From contig NZ_SLZL01000006.1 of assembly GCF_004342605.1 (NCBI RefSeq), positions 207,747 through 271,746 on the forward strand: a stretch of DNA of 64,000 nt. Direction: 5' to 3'. The position numbers and the translations under genes are program-made. This document shows, in pieces, positions 17,867 through 26,215 of the stretch. The stretch is from Caulobacter sp. BK020 (GTDB lineage Bacteria; Pseudomonadota; Alphaproteobacteria; Caulobacterales; Caulobacteraceae). How positions within the stretch are numbered: the first letter of the stretch is position 1; each line of letters begins with the position of its first letter. The notes below the pieces were generated by a model. That model saw nothing but the letters and a program-made list of their open reading frames with translations. It did no database searches and was not told where the DNA came from.

Positions 17867-18706
17867 CTAGCTGCCGCCGCTGAACAGCGACAGGATGATC
17901 TGCGGCGCCTGGTTGGCGATCGACAGGGCCTGGGCGCCCAGTTGCTGCTTGACCTGCAAGGCCTGCAGCCGCGCGCTTTCCTTGGCCATGTCGGCGTCGA
18001 CCAGGTTGCCCACGCCGGTCTCGAGCACGTCGTTGAGCTTGGAGACGAAGGTGTTGTGGGCGTCGATCTGCTTGGCTTGCGACCCGATCGAGCCGACCGC
18101 CTGGTTCACGGCGGTCATCGTGGCGTCCAGGCGGGTCAGCACCGCCGCCGCCTGGGTCATGGTGCTGATGTTGTCGGTGGCCGTCAGGGTGTTGATCGTG
18201 CCGCCCAGCGACAGGTTCTGCAGGTTCAGCGTGATGACCGTCGCGGCGTCGGCGTCCGCCAGGAAGGTGATGTTGGTCGGCTCGCTGCCGTTGAGGATGT
18301 TGGCGCCGTCGAAGGTGGCGCTGTTGACCACCTGGGTCAGGTTCTTCAGCAGCCCCTGGAAGTCGGCGTTCAGGGCGGTGCGCGACGAGGTCGACAGCGA
18401 GGTGTCCTTGGCCGCGACCACCTTCTCGCGCATCTGGGTCAGCAGGTCGGAGACCGATTCACCGGCGGCCAGGGCCACGTCGGTGATCGAGGTCGCGCGA
18501 TCGAGGCTCATCTTCACCGCGCTCAGGGCCGAGCGATCGGCGCGCTGGTCCTGGGCGATCGACCAGACGGCGGCGTTGTCCTTGGCGGTGGAGATCGCCA
18601 GACCGGTGTTGATGCGGGACTGCACGCCCGACATCTCGTCGTTGGTCTTGTTCAGATTTTGCAGGGCGATCAGCGCGGGCTGATTGGTGTTCACGCTCAG
18701 CGTCAT
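17867..18706 (-). CDS. fljJ: Flagellin, divergent paralog (FljJ-like)
   Basis: A 279-residue flagellin with conserved N-terminal D0/D1 helices ([17 protein letters not shown], then QSRINTGLAISTAKDNAA) and C-terminal D1/D0 helices ([32 protein letters not shown]). It lacks a large variable D2/D3 domain, as usual for Caulobacter flagellins. It is more divergent than the two paralogs upstream, which fits FljJ, the minor hook-proximal flagellin; this is assigned by similarity of arrangement. I chose ATG 18706 over GTG 18709 because GGAG is six bases upstream of the ATG. Confidence 0.85.
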   Translation of the reverse strand: MTLSVNTNQPALIALQNLNKTNDEMSGVQSRINTGLAISTAKDNAAVWSIAQDQRADRSALSAVKMSLDRATSITDVALAAGESVSDLLTQMREKVVAAKDTSLSTSSRTALNADFQGLLKNLTQVVNSATFDGANILNGSEPTNITFLADADAATVITLNLQNLSLGGTINTLTATDNISTMTQAAAVLTRLDATMTAVNQAVGSIGSQAKQIDAHNTFVSKLNDVLETGVGNLVDADMAKESARLQALQVKQQLGAQALSIANQAPQIILSLFSGGS

Positions 18707-18804
18707 CACGGTCTCCGAACGGCGGTTCTTGCCAGTGAGGCTCGGGACGCGATTCGGCGGCCGAGCAGGTCGGCCATGAAAGTGGGGCTGAGGGAGTAAG
18801 AATA

Positions 18805-18824
18805 TGGTTAACGCACGTAAACCA
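18805..18824. promoter_or_regulatory. 20-bp near-perfect palindrome upstream of fljJ
   Basis: TGGTTAACGCACGTAAACCA is a dyad with arms TGGTTAACG/CGTAAACCA (one mismatch) about 100 bp upstream of fljJ. It looks like a binding site for a dimeric regulator. It does not fit the CtrA consensus TTAA-N7-TTAA well. Confidence 0.4.
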
Positions 18825-18873
18825 TGTTTCGCCTGCGACGCCAGGTCGCGGCGAGCACTGCGATGGCCAGCGC

Positions 18874-19224
18874 TCAGGTCAGGCCGTCGAAGACCTCGCC
18901 CGGGTCGTAGTGCTCGGCCTGCTTAAACCGCAGGACCTCCTCGCGTGGAAACTGTTGCAGGATGTCGCCGGTCCGACGGTCCACCGTCTTGTAGATATAG
19001 GTGCCGGTCTTGCTGTCCTGCTCGATCACCAGGCGCAGGTCTCCCGGCTGGGGCCCGTCGGCCGCCACGAACTTCTCCACGGGCGCGGGCTTTTCGGGCG
19101 CGGCTCCCCGGGTCGCGGAGGTAAAAACACCGCCTGCGGGATGACCCGGGACGGTCGAGACGGCGCCGACGACGGGCGTGGACGGCTCGGGCGGGATCGA
19201 TGTCAACGCGACTTTGTTTTCCAT
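18874..19224 (-). CDS. FlaG family flagellar protein
   Basis: A 116-residue protein. The N-terminal half is Pro/Ala/Thr-rich and disordered. The C-terminal half, DLRLVIEQDSKTGTYIYKTVD, continuing RRTGDILQQFPREEVLRF, is the FlaG domain found beside flagellin genes in many bacteria, where it influences filament length. It sits between two flagellin genes on the same strand, with the fljL terminator hairpins just upstream, so it may have its own promoter or be read through at low level. It is not the same gene as the historical Caulobacter flaG of the glycosylation unit. Confidence 0.8.
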   Translation of the reverse strand: MENKVALTSIPPEPSTPVVGAVSTVPGHPAGGVFTSATRGAAPEKPAPVEKFVAADGPQPGDLRLVIEQDSKTGTYIYKTVDRRTGDILQQFPREEVLRFKQAEHYDPGEVFDGLT

Positions 19225-19272
19225 GACTCCTATCGCGGCCGGTTCGCGGCGGCGCCTCTAGTGATCCCTCCC

Positions 19273-19323
19273 CTCGGGCGGAAGCCCGAGAGAAAGGCGG
19301 AGGCGGACTGCAAGCCCGCCTCC
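19273..19323 (-). terminator. Twin hairpins after flagellin gene
   Basis: Reading the minus strand beyond the flagellin stop at 19334, GGAGGCGG pairs with CCGCCTCC (19299-19306 with 19316-19323) and is followed by GCCTTTCTCTC. A second tetraloop hairpin, CTCGGGC/GCCCGAG (19273-19290), follows. Together they probably terminate the flagellin transcript and stabilise its 3' end. Confidence 0.65.
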
Positions 19324-19333
19324 TTCTTCGTTC

Positions 19334-20155
19334 CTATCGGAACAGGCTGAGGATCGACGAGGTCGACTGGTTGGCGATGGACAGCGCCTGCACGCCCAGC
19401 TGCTGCTTGGTTTGCAGCGACTGCAGCTTGGCGCTTTCCTTGGCCAGGTCGGCATCGACCAGGTTGCCCACGCCGGCGTCGAGGCTGTCCTGCAGCTTGC
19501 CGACGAAGGTCAGGTGGGTGTCCAGGCCCGTCGAGCTGGTGCCCAGCGAGGCCAGCTTGTTGGTCGCCGTGCCCAGGGCGTTGCTGATGGTGGTGATCAT
19601 CGTCTTGGCCGCGGCCGCGTTGGCGAAGGTCGAGCCGGTGGTCAGGCCCAAGCCGACCAGCGACAGGGTCTTGGCGTTGACGGTGAACTGGGTGCCGTCC
19701 GAGTTGGCCAGGAAGGCCAGCTTGGTGGTCGAGCCGTCGGCGATCGAGACGCCGTTGAACTTGGCGTTGGTGACGGCCTTGGTGATCTGGTCGCGCAGGC
19801 TGTTGAAGTCCGAGACCAGGGCGTTGAACGAAGCGGTGTTCAGCGAAGTGTCGGAAGCGGCCAGGGCCTTTTCCTTCATCTTGCCCAGCAGGTCGGTGAC
19901 CGTGTCGCCGGCGGCCAGGGCCACGTCGATGGTCGACTGGCCGCGTTGCAGCGAGTCCTTCACGGCGTTCAGGGAATTGGCGGTGGTCGACTGGTTCTTG
20001 GCCATCGCCCAGATCGCGCCGTTGTCCTTGGCGTTACCGACCTTCTTGCCGGTGTTGATGCGCTGCTGGGTGACCTGAAGTTCGCTGTTGGTGGCGTTCA
20101 GGTTTTGCAGGGCGATCAGGGCGCCAGCGTTCGTGTTGATGCTATTCAGCGGCAT
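19334..20155 (-). CDS. fljL: Flagellin (FljL-like)
   Basis: A 273-residue flagellin starting [20 protein letters not shown], preceded by AGGAAC and ending [12 protein letters not shown]- and C-terminal coiled D0/D1 helices are intact ([36 protein letters not shown]) and the central region is short and Thr/Ser-rich, the substrate region for glycosylation in Caulobacter. It is very similar to the flagellin at 20465-21283; long stretches are nearly identical. A sigma-54 -24/-12 element lies about 73-87 bp upstream. The fljL/fljK distinction rests on order within the cluster, not on unique sequence. Confidence 0.9.
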   Translation of the reverse strand: MPLNSINTNAGALIALQNLNATNSELQVTQQRINTGKKVGNAKDNGAIWAMAKNQSTTANSLNAVKDSLQRGQSTIDVALAAGDTVTDLLGKMKEKALAASDTSLNTASFNALVSDFNSLRDQITKAVTNAKFNGVSIADGSTTKLAFLANSDGTQFTVNAKTLSLVGLGLTTGSTFANAAAAKTMITTISNALGTATNKLASLGTSSTGLDTHLTFVGKLQDSLDAGVGNLVDADLAKESAKLQSLQTKQQLGVQALSIANQSTSSILSLFR

Positions 20156-20227
20156 CGCGACAGTTCCTATTCAAGGGTTCCGACGTCATTTTGACAGCCG
20201 GGAGCATTTTGCTCGGAGAACTAGGCA

Positions 20228-20242
20228 GCAAAGATCGGGCCA
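20228..20242 (-). promoter_or_regulatory. Sigma-54 promoter of flagellin gene at 19334-20155
   Basis: The minus strand reads TGGCCCGATCTTTGC: -24 element TGGCCCG, four bases, then TTGC as the -12 element, a near-consensus sigma-54 promoter with correct spacing. It would start transcription near 20215, about 60 bases before the flagellin start. FlbD and sigma-54 control late flagellar genes in Caulobacter. Confidence 0.8.
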
Positions 20243-20400
20243 AAACTGCCCAGTAGGCAGAAATCGGCAACCCCTTGAACGGCTTGCATTATACTTTGAT
20301 TTACCACGATTTTCCCCGGCAATATTTGCCCAGTGCGGGACCGGATGGGAAAAATCTGCCGGGCAAATTCAGGTTGAGTTCGGATAATCGACGAACGAAA

Positions 20401-20434
20401 AAAGAAATGCCGGACGGCCCGCAGGCCGTCCGGC
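20401..20434 (-). terminator. Rho-independent terminator of flagellin gene
   Basis: On the minus strand, 30 bases after the flagellin stop at 20465, GCCGGACGGCC and GGCCGTCCGGC form a perfect 11-bp stem with a four-base loop (20409-20434), followed by ATTTCTTTTTT. It separates the two strongly expressed flagellin genes. Confidence 0.9.
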
Positions 20435-20464
20435 TTTGATCGCTTCTTGAAGCCTAGTCGCCGA

Positions 20465-21283
20465 TCACTTGAACAGCGAAAGGATCGACTGAGGCGTCTG
20501 GTTCGCGATCGACAGGGCCTGAACACCCAGTTGCTGCTTGGTCTGCAGCGATTGCAGCTTGGCGCTTTCCTTGGCCAGGTCCGCATCGACCAGGTTGCCG
20601 ACACCCGCGTCCAGGCTGTCCTGCAGCTTACCCGTGAAGGTCAGGTGCATGTCCAGGCCCGTCGAGCTGGTGCCCAGGTTCGCCAACTTGTTCGTCGCCG
20701 TGGTCAGGGCCGTCGTGATCGTGGCGATCATCGTCTTGGCCGCGGCCGCGTTGGCGAAGGTCGACGTCGCCGTCAGACCCAGGCCGACCAGCGACAGGGT
20801 CTTGGCGTTCACCGTGTAGGCGACACCGTCCGAGTTGCTGAGGAACTGCAGCTTGGAGGTCGTGCCGTCCACGAGGCTGACGCCGTTGAATTGAGCGTTG
20901 GTGACAGCCTTGGTGATCTGGTCGCGCAGCGAGGTGAAGTCCGAGACCAGGGCGTTGAACGAAGCGGTGTTCAGCGAGGTGTCGGAAGCGGCCAGGGCCT
21001 TTTCCTTCATCTTGCCGAGCAGGTCGGTGATGGTGTCGCCAGCGGCAAGGCCCACATCGATCGTCGATTGTCCGCGCTGGAGCGAGTCCTTCACGGCGTT
21101 CAACGAGCTCGACGTCGCGCTTTGCATCTTAGCCATCGACCAGATCGCGCCGTTGTCCTTGGCGTTGGAGATCTTCTTGCCGGTGTTGATGCGTTGTTGG
21201 GTGCTTTGGAGCTCCGAGTTGGTGGCGTTCAGGTTTTGCAGCGCGATCATGGCGCCGGCATTGGTGTTGATCGAGTTCAGCAT
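20465..21283 (-). CDS. fljK: Flagellin (FljK-like)
   Basis: A 272-residue flagellin from ATG 21283 ([19 protein letters not shown]), aligned with the start of its paralog; a start five codons upstream lacks a ribosome binding site. D0/D1 helices are intact at both ends ([35 protein letters not shown]). A sigma-54 promoter lies about 73-87 bp upstream and an intrinsic terminator immediately downstream, marking a single-gene unit. In Caulobacter FljK is a major filament flagellin, and its mRNA 5' region is the known target of FlbT, which is encoded just upstream here. Confidence 0.9.
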   Translation of the reverse strand: MLNSINTNAGAMIALQNLNATNSELQSTQQRINTGKKISNAKDNGAIWSMAKMQSATSSSLNAVKDSLQRGQSTIDVGLAAGDTITDLLGKMKEKALAASDTSLNTASFNALVSDFTSLRDQITKAVTNAQFNGVSLVDGTTSKLQFLSNSDGVAYTVNAKTLSLVGLGLTATSTFANAAAAKTMIATITTALTTATNKLANLGTSSTGLDMHLTFTGKLQDSLDAGVGNLVDADLAKESAKLQSLQTKQQLGVQALSIANQTPQSILSLFK

Positions 21284-21355
21284 GATGGTTCTCGCCATTT
21301 TGGGAGGATTGCCCCGGCGTTTTGCCGGTCGGGCGTTTTGCCCGCAGAACCCATC

Positions 21356-21370
21356 GCAAGCGGCGGGCCA
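21356..21370 (-). promoter_or_regulatory. Sigma-54 promoter of flagellin gene at 20465-21283
   Basis: The minus strand reads TGGCCCGCCGCTTGC: TGGCCCG, four bases, TTGC. The same -24/-12 elements occur upstream of the neighbouring flagellin gene at nearly the same distance from the start codon, so the two genes share late flagellar (sigma-54) control. Confidence 0.8.
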
Positions 21371-21530
21371 GTTGGCGCCGCCTTGGCGAAATTTCTAAAA
21401 TTCTGATTTTATTCGATTTCTACGAGCCCAAAGCCGAATACGAGACCGCCCGGCGAATGCAGAATTCGCCGGGCGGCAGGTTTTTCCGGAAAGGTTTGCC
21501 GGAGGGGCGGAAGCGCCCTCCCCGCCTGGA

Positions 21531-21893
21531 TCAGGCGGCGTCGGCGCGGCCCGCCAGGCCTTGCATGATCATGCGATTGATCTCGATCAGCGGCTCGAAA
21601 TCCTCCTCCTTGCGCATGATGGCGCTGGAGTGGCGGCCAACCCAGAGGCTGAGCGAGATGATGCTGGCGCGCAGCTGCACCGGCAGGGTGTTCTCCGGCA
21701 ATGAGCAGTCGGTCGCCAGGGCCGACCAGACGCGGCGGTTCCAGTCCAGGGCGTCGATGCGCGTAGCGATGTCGTCCGCCGGAGCCTCGGACGCCGCCAT
21801 CAGCGCGCGCGTCACCTGACCGAACAGACGGTACTCCATCTCACGCGGGTTTTCGGTCCGCGTCGCCGTCTGCTGATAGGCCCTAAGAGACAT
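21531..21893 (-). CDS. flaF: Flagellin synthesis regulator FlaF
   Basis: A 120-residue FlaF. Typical family segments are [20 protein letters not shown] at the N-terminus, [17 protein letters not shown] in the middle and [11 protein letters not shown] at the end. FlaF is a cytoplasmic factor required for flagellin synthesis or export and acts opposite to FlbT in Caulobacter. Its first codons overlap the 3' end of flbT by 11 nt, so the two are translationally coupled. They are transcribed toward the flagellin genes but end well before the fljK sigma-54 promoter. Confidence 0.93.
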   Translation of the reverse strand: MSLRAYQQTATRTENPREMEYRLFGQVTRALMAASEAPADDIATRIDALDWNRRVWSALATDCSLPENTLPVQLRASIISLSLWVGRHSSAIMRKEEDFEPLIEINRMIMQGLAGRADAA

Positions 21894-22278
21894 GCCCCAA
21901 CCTCTGATCTTCGTATTCGATTAGCTTACGGCTCAGCATGAGCGCCTTGTAGTACTCGCGCGCCATCACATGCTTGGAGATGGCGATGCAGTCGCTCAGC
22001 ACGTCGGGATTGCGCACTACGCCCATGAATTCGGTCAGGCGGGTGGCGAACTCTTCGTACTGACGCTCGGCGGCGGACTCGTCCAGGTACATCATCATGA
22101 CCGGGAAATAGATCCGGCGCGCCGGCGTGGTCGCCTCGTCAGGCTGCATGATGTCCTTCTCACGCAGCACCGAGGCCTTGTTCTGAAGCACCAGCACGCC
22201 GCGGCGGTCGCCATTCTGGACCACCGCGCCGTTCAGCACGAACTTCTCGCCGGGTTTCAGCGACAGCTTCAATGGCAC
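21883..22278 (-). CDS. flbT: Flagellin mRNA repressor FlbT
   Basis: A 131-residue FlbT starting at GTG 22278 ([19 protein letters not shown] follows), supported by AGGGAG eight bases upstream; the frame stays open upstream but has no family sequence. FlbT binds the 5' untranslated region of flagellin mRNA and promotes its decay when the hook is incomplete. Other conserved blocks are [16 protein letters not shown] and [13 protein letters not shown]. It lies head-to-head with flmG across 180 bp and forms an operon with flaF. Confidence 0.93.
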   Translation of the reverse strand: MPLKLSLKPGEKFVLNGAVVQNGDRRGVLVLQNKASVLREKDIMQPDEATTPARRIYFPVMMMYLDESAAERQYEEFATRLTEFMGVVRNPDVLSDCIAISKHVMAREYYKALMLSRKLIEYEDQRLGHVS

Positions 22279-22457
22279 AGGGCCGCTCCCTCTCGCATTG
22301 CTGTGTCGCCCCACCCGCCGAGATGACGGTTTCGAAGCAGAAGCTAGGCGGAGGCGGTTAACGTCCCCTTGCCAAGCCTGCGACCGTGGGACGCAGCTTA
22401 GGATACAATTAAGCATACTGACCCAGAGGATGACTCTCTCAAATCGCCAAGGCCTCA

Positions 22458-24257
22458 ATGATGTCCCGCGTTCGCGACACCCAGATCTCGGCCAGCGCGC
22501 TGGCCATCGCCCAGGAGGCGGTCGCCCAGGCCGTTAACCTCGGCTTCAAGACGACGGCCGGCGACGCGGCCTCGGCCGAGGCCCTGGCGCGGCTGGACCG
22601 CCAGACCAACGAGGTCCGCAACCAGGAAACCGCCCGGCTGCTGGCCCGGTCCGTCCACGCCATGCAGAACCGCGACTTCGCCGAAGGCGAGAAGCTGGCG
22701 CTGAAGGCCCTGGAGCGGGACGACAAGCTGGGCGTGGCCTGGCACGTCCTGGGCATCGCCCGCGAGAAGATCGGCGATTTCGCCGGCTCGATGCGCTGCT
22801 ACGAGGCGGCGCTCAAGCTGCTGCCCGACCACGGCGCGGTGGCCGGCGACCTGGGGCGCCTGGCGTTCCGCATGGACATGCCGGAAATCGCCGCCAAGTT
22901 CTTCATGCACTACATCAACGCCCGCCCGGGCGACCTGGAAGGCGTCAACAACCTGGCCTGCGCCCTGCGCGACCTCAACCGCTGCGACGAGGCCATCGAA
23001 GTCCTGCGCCCGGCGATCAACGACAATCCCGAACAGCCGCTGCTGTGGAACACCCTGGGCACGGTGATGTGCAGCCTGGGCGACGGCAGGACGGCGTTGA
23101 CCTTCTTCGACGAGGCCCTGCGGCTGGCCCCGAACTTCGGCAAGGCCTACCACAACCGCGCCTACGCCAAGCTCGACCTGGGCGACGTCGCGGGGGCCCT
23201 GGCCGATTGCGACCTGGCCATCGCCGCGGTCGAATCGCCTGAGGATCTGGCGACCATGCAGTTCGGCCGGGCGACCATCCTGCTGGCCCTGGGCCGGGTC
23301 GAGGAAGGCTGGAAGGCCTACGAGGCCCGCTTCTCCAAGGATCTGGTCGAGGCCCCGCGCTTCACGATCGAGGCCTCCCGCTGGCGCCCGGGCATGGACC
23401 TGGCCGGCAAGTCGCTGATGATTTGCGCCGAACAGGGCCTGGGCGACGAGGTCATGTTCGCCAACATGCTGCCGGACGTGATCGAGGCCCTGGGCCCCGC
23501 CGGCAAGCTGACCCTGGCGGTCGAGCGACGGCTGGTCCCGCTGTTCAGGCGCTCGTTCCCCAAGGCCGACGTCTTCCCGCACAAGACCGTTTCCTACGAG
23601 GGCCGAGTCTATCGCGGGGCGCCCGAGATCGAGGACTGGAGCGGCGTCGACTTCTGGACCCCGATGGGCGACCTGCTGGAAACCTTCCGCCCCAGCGTGG
23701 CCGCGTTCCCCGACCGGCGGAACTTCCTTGAGGCTGATCCGGTTCGGGTGGCGCACTGGCGGCGGACGCTGGAGGACGCGCCCAAGGGTCCCAAGGTCGG
23801 GCTGCTGTGGAAGAGCCTGAAACTGACCGGCGAACGCGCCCGCCAGTTCTCGCCCTTCATGCTGTGGCGGCCGGTGCTGGAAACGCCGGGGATCACCTTC
23901 GTCAACCTGCAGTACGGCGACTGCGACGAGGAGATCGCCCTGGCCAAGGCGGAGTTCGGCGTCGACATCTGGCGGCCGCCTGGCATCGACCTGAAGCAGG
24001 ACCTGGACGATGTCGCCGCCCTGTGCTGCGCCATGGACCTGATCGTCGGCTTCTCGAACGCCACCACCAACCTGGGCGGAGCCTGCGGGGCGCCGATCTG
24101 GATGCTGACCGGAGCCTCGTCCTGGACCCGCCTGGGCGCCCAGACCTGGCCCTGGTATCCGCAGACCCGCTGCTTCATCACGCCGGACTTCAACGACTGG
24201 ACTCCGACCATGCAGGAGGTGGGCGCCGCCTTGCGCGAACGCTTCCCGGCCGGCTGA
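22458..24257 (+). CDS. flmG: Flagellin glycosyltransferase FlmG (TPR + glycosyltransferase)
   Basis: A 599-residue protein. Residues about 60-290 are tetratricopeptide repeats (for example FAEGEKLALKALERDDKLG, AGSMRCYEAALKLLPDHGA, GRTALTFFDEALRLAPNFG). The C-terminal ~270 residues resemble a GT-B glycosyltransferase of the TPR-associated type (ICAEQGLGDEVMFANMLPD, GLLWKSLKLTGERARQFSP, DLIVGFSNATTNLGGACGAP). In Caulobacter FlmG glycosylates flagellins in the cytoplasm, with the TPR part binding flagellin. AAGG precedes the ATG. It starts a plus-strand unit with a cytidylyltransferase and an acetyltransferase, diverging from flbT-flaF and the flagellins. Confidence 0.88.
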   Translation: MMSRVRDTQISASALAIAQEAVAQAVNLGFKTTAGDAASAEALARLDRQTNEVRNQETARLLARSVHAMQNRDFAEGEKLALKALERDDKLGVAWHVLGIAREKIGDFAGSMRCYEAALKLLPDHGAVAGDLGRLAFRMDMPEIAAKFFMHYINARPGDLEGVNNLACALRDLNRCDEAIEVLRPAINDNPEQPLLWNTLGTVMCSLGDGRTALTFFDEALRLAPNFGKAYHNRAYAKLDLGDVAGALADCDLAIAAVESPEDLATMQFGRATILLALGRVEEGWKAYEARFSKDLVEAPRFTIEASRWRPGMDLAGKSLMICAEQGLGDEVMFANMLPDVIEALGPAGKLTLAVERRLVPLFRRSFPKADVFPHKTVSYEGRVYRGAPEIEDWSGVDFWTPMGDLLETFRPSVAAFPDRRNFLEADPVRVAHWRRTLEDAPKGPKVGLLWKSLKLTGERARQFSPFMLWRPVLETPGITFVNLQYGDCDEEIALAKAEFGVDIWRPPGIDLKQDLDDVAALCCAMDLIVGFSNATTNLGGACGAPIWMLTGASSWTRLGAQTWPWYPQTRCFITPDFNDWTPTMQEVGAALRERFPAG

Positions 24258-24308
24258 TCCACAAGCTTCGCCAGATGCGCACCACATTTCGGCGGTAGAC
24301 GAACGCCG

Positions 24309-25070
24309 GTGTTCGGGTTTCAAGATCCCGTCCCAATCTCGAGTACGCCCTTGCCGCTCGCCATCCTTCAAGCTCGCATGTCGTCGACCCGGCTGCCCGG
24401 CAAGGTCCTGGCCGACCTGGCCGGACAGCCGATGATCCTGAGGCAGATCGAGCGGCTCCAGCGCGCCACGCGGCTGAACCGGATCGTGGTGGCCACCTCG
24501 CACCAGGCCAGCGACGACCCGCTGGCCGTCTGCCTGATCGCCGCCGGCGTTCCGGTGTTTCGCGGGCCGCTGGACGACGTGCTGGCCCGCTATATCGGCG
24601 CGATGGAGGCCTTCGGACCGGTTCGCACGGTGGTGCGCCTGACCGCCGATTGCCCGCTCGCCGATCCCGACCTGATCGACCAGACCCTCGACCTTCATCA
24701 GCGTTCGGGCGCCGACTACACCTCCAACACCCCGGTCCGGCGCAGTTTCGCCAAGGGCCTGGACGTCGAGGTGTTCGAGGCCGTGGCGCTGAAGATCGCC
24801 GCCGACCAGACCGTTGATCCCTACGATCACGAACACGTCACGCCGTTCCTCTACCGCCACCCCAACCGCTTCAAGATCGCAGGCCTGGAACAGGCGGCGG
24901 ACGAGGGCGAGGTGCGCTGGACGGTCGACCGGCCCGACGACCTGGACTTCGTCCGCGCGGTGTACGACGGACTCTACGCCGCCAATCCGGCCTTCACGTC
25001 CGACGATGTGCGCGCCTTCGTGCGGAGCCGGCCGGATCTGGCCGCCCTGGGGGGAGATCGCCGCGTATGA
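24309..25070 (+). CDS. SpsF/PseF-like cytidylyltransferase
   Basis: A 253-residue nucleotidyltransferase of the SpsF (COG1861-type) family. The nucleotide-binding signature ILQARMSSTRLPGKVL is near residue 20, and TADCPLADPDLID carries the metal-binding Asp. Such enzymes activate sugars with CMP, here probably a nonulosonic acid (pseudaminic acid-like) sugar for flagellin. The start is uncertain: GTG at 24309 fits the frame, and TTG codons nearer the conserved block are alternatives. It lies 51 nt after flmG, and its stop overlaps the acetyltransferase start (ATGA), so these form an operon. Confidence 0.8.
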   Translation: MFGFQDPVPISSTPLPLAILQARMSSTRLPGKVLADLAGQPMILRQIERLQRATRLNRIVVATSHQASDDPLAVCLIAAGVPVFRGPLDDVLARYIGAMEAFGPVRTVVRLTADCPLADPDLIDQTLDLHQRSGADYTSNTPVRRSFAKGLDVEVFEAVALKIAADQTVDPYDHEHVTPFLYRHPNRFKIAGLEQAADEGEVRWTVDRPDDLDFVRAVYDGLYAANPAFTSDDVRAFVRSRPDLAALGGDRRV

Positions 25071-25648
25071 CAACTCAGCCCGTGCATACCGTCGTCCTGC
25101 GCGACGTGACCGAATCCGACCGCAAGAGGCTACTGGACTGGCGCAACAGTCCCGACGTGGCCGCCTTCATGTATTCCGACCACCGGATCGGCCAGGCCGA
25201 GCACGACCGCTGGTTCGACGGCATGGCCGGCGACCGCCGCCGGCGCTACTGGCTGATAGAGGTCGACGGCGAGCCCGTGGGCCTGGCCAACCTGGCCGAC
25301 ATCGACGCCCGAAACCGCCGCTGCGCCTGGGCCTACTACCTGGCCAGCCCGTCCGTGCGCGGCCTGGGCGTCGGCTCCTACATCGAGTTCTGGGTCATCG
25401 AATACGTGTTCCGCATCCTGGGCTTCGACAAGCTGTGGTGCGAGGTGCTGCTGTCCAACGAGAGCGTCTGGAAGCTGCACGAGCGCTATGGGTTCCAGCG
25501 CGAGGCCCTGTTCCGCCACCACGTGATCAAGGACGGGGCGCCCGCCGACGTGGTGGGGCTGGGCCTGCTGGCCCAGGACTGGCCGGCCCGGCGCGAGGAG
25601 ATGGCCCAGCGCCTGCTGGCCAAGGGCTACGCCCTTCCCTTCGCCTGA
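25067..25648 (+). CDS. PseH-like amino-sugar N-acetyltransferase (FlmH-like)
   Basis: A 193-residue GNAT enzyme (LRDVTESDRKRLLDWRNSPD at the N-terminus; acetyl-CoA loop SPSVRGLGVGSYIEFWVIE; LSNESVWKLHERYGFQRE). It has the organisation of PseH, which acetylates a UDP-4-amino sugar in pseudaminic acid synthesis; the Caulobacter counterpart is called FlmH. Coupling by a 4-nt overlap to the cytidylyltransferase and linkage to flmG support a role in making the flagellin glycan. The remaining pathway genes (dehydratase, aminotransferase, condensing enzyme) are not in this window. Confidence 0.82.
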   Translation: MTTQPVHTVVLRDVTESDRKRLLDWRNSPDVAAFMYSDHRIGQAEHDRWFDGMAGDRRRRYWLIEVDGEPVGLANLADIDARNRRCAWAYYLASPSVRGLGVGSYIEFWVIEYVFRILGFDKLWCEVLLSNESVWKLHERYGFQREALFRHHVIKDGAPADVVGLGLLAQDWPARREEMAQRLLAKGYALPFA

Positions 25649-25695
25649 CGGGCCGACGGAACAATCGCCGCGGACGACGGGTTGAATCGGCGACC

Positions 25696-25716
25696 GCGAG
25701 GGCGCGCCGCCCTCGC
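25696..25716. terminator. Hairpin after flagellin glycosylation operon
   Basis: GCGAGGGC and GCCCTCGC form a perfect 8-bp stem with a five-base loop 48 bases after the acetyltransferase stop. No T tract follows, so it is a weak terminator candidate. It lies just ahead of the ribosome binding site of the next gene. Confidence 0.4.
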
Positions 25717-25739
25717 TCCTCGACTTCAGGGAGCCCGCC

Positions 25740-26138
25740 ATGCCCGCCGACATCGACTATGACGACCAGGACGGCGCCGAGGCCCTGGACGAAACCAACC
25801 TGACCGACGATGGCGAGGACATCGCCAATTTCGACGAACTGGACGACGTCTACGACGTGACCCAGGCCGAGGGCGACGCGGACGAGGACGACGAGGACGA
25901 CGAGGACGTCGACGACCTGCTCGACGATGAGGATCTCGAGGACATCGACGACGACCTCGAGGGCGAACGCGACGACGAGGGCCTGGACATCGAGCGCGAA
26001 CCGCTGGACGCCATCGCCGGCGACGACGAGGATCCGGAGGATCTGGTGTCGGACGACGACGACAGCGCCGCGGACTTCGAGTCCACCGAACTGGCGGAGG
26101 ACGACATCGAGTCCCTCGGCTACGCGAAGGAAAGCTGA
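25740..26138 (+). CDS. Extremely acidic small protein
   Basis: A 132-residue protein in which roughly half of all residues are Asp or Glu, arranged in long runs (DADEDDEDDEDVDDLLDDED). Only the extreme ends (MPADIDYD and ESLGYAKES) are less biased. There is no signal peptide, membrane segment or recognised domain. CAGGGAG precedes the ATG. Such sequence is expected to be intrinsically disordered and could chelate metal or mimic nucleic acid. Function is unknown, and it is not obviously part of the flagellar unit. Confidence 0.7.
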   Translation: MPADIDYDDQDGAEALDETNLTDDGEDIANFDELDDVYDVTQAEGDADEDDEDDEDVDDLLDDEDLEDIDDDLEGERDDEGLDIEREPLDAIAGDDEDPEDLVSDDDDSAADFESTELAEDDIESLGYAKES

Positions 26139-26215
26139 GATCTTCAAGACCGGGCGATCCTCGGCGCCGCTGGATCCACCAGACGCCGGTCTCGCCAGGC
26201 GACAGGAGAGCGACC

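Noticed and set aside
18800..18830. CtrA-type box near TTAACGCACGTAAAC
   Set aside because: The TTAA-N7-TTAA spacing is not met; the sequence is better described as a dyad.
22455..25073. 872-codon open frame antisense to flmG and the cytidylyltransferase
   Set aside because: It mirrors the codon pattern of the real plus-strand genes in high-GC DNA and has no recognisable domain or ribosome binding site.
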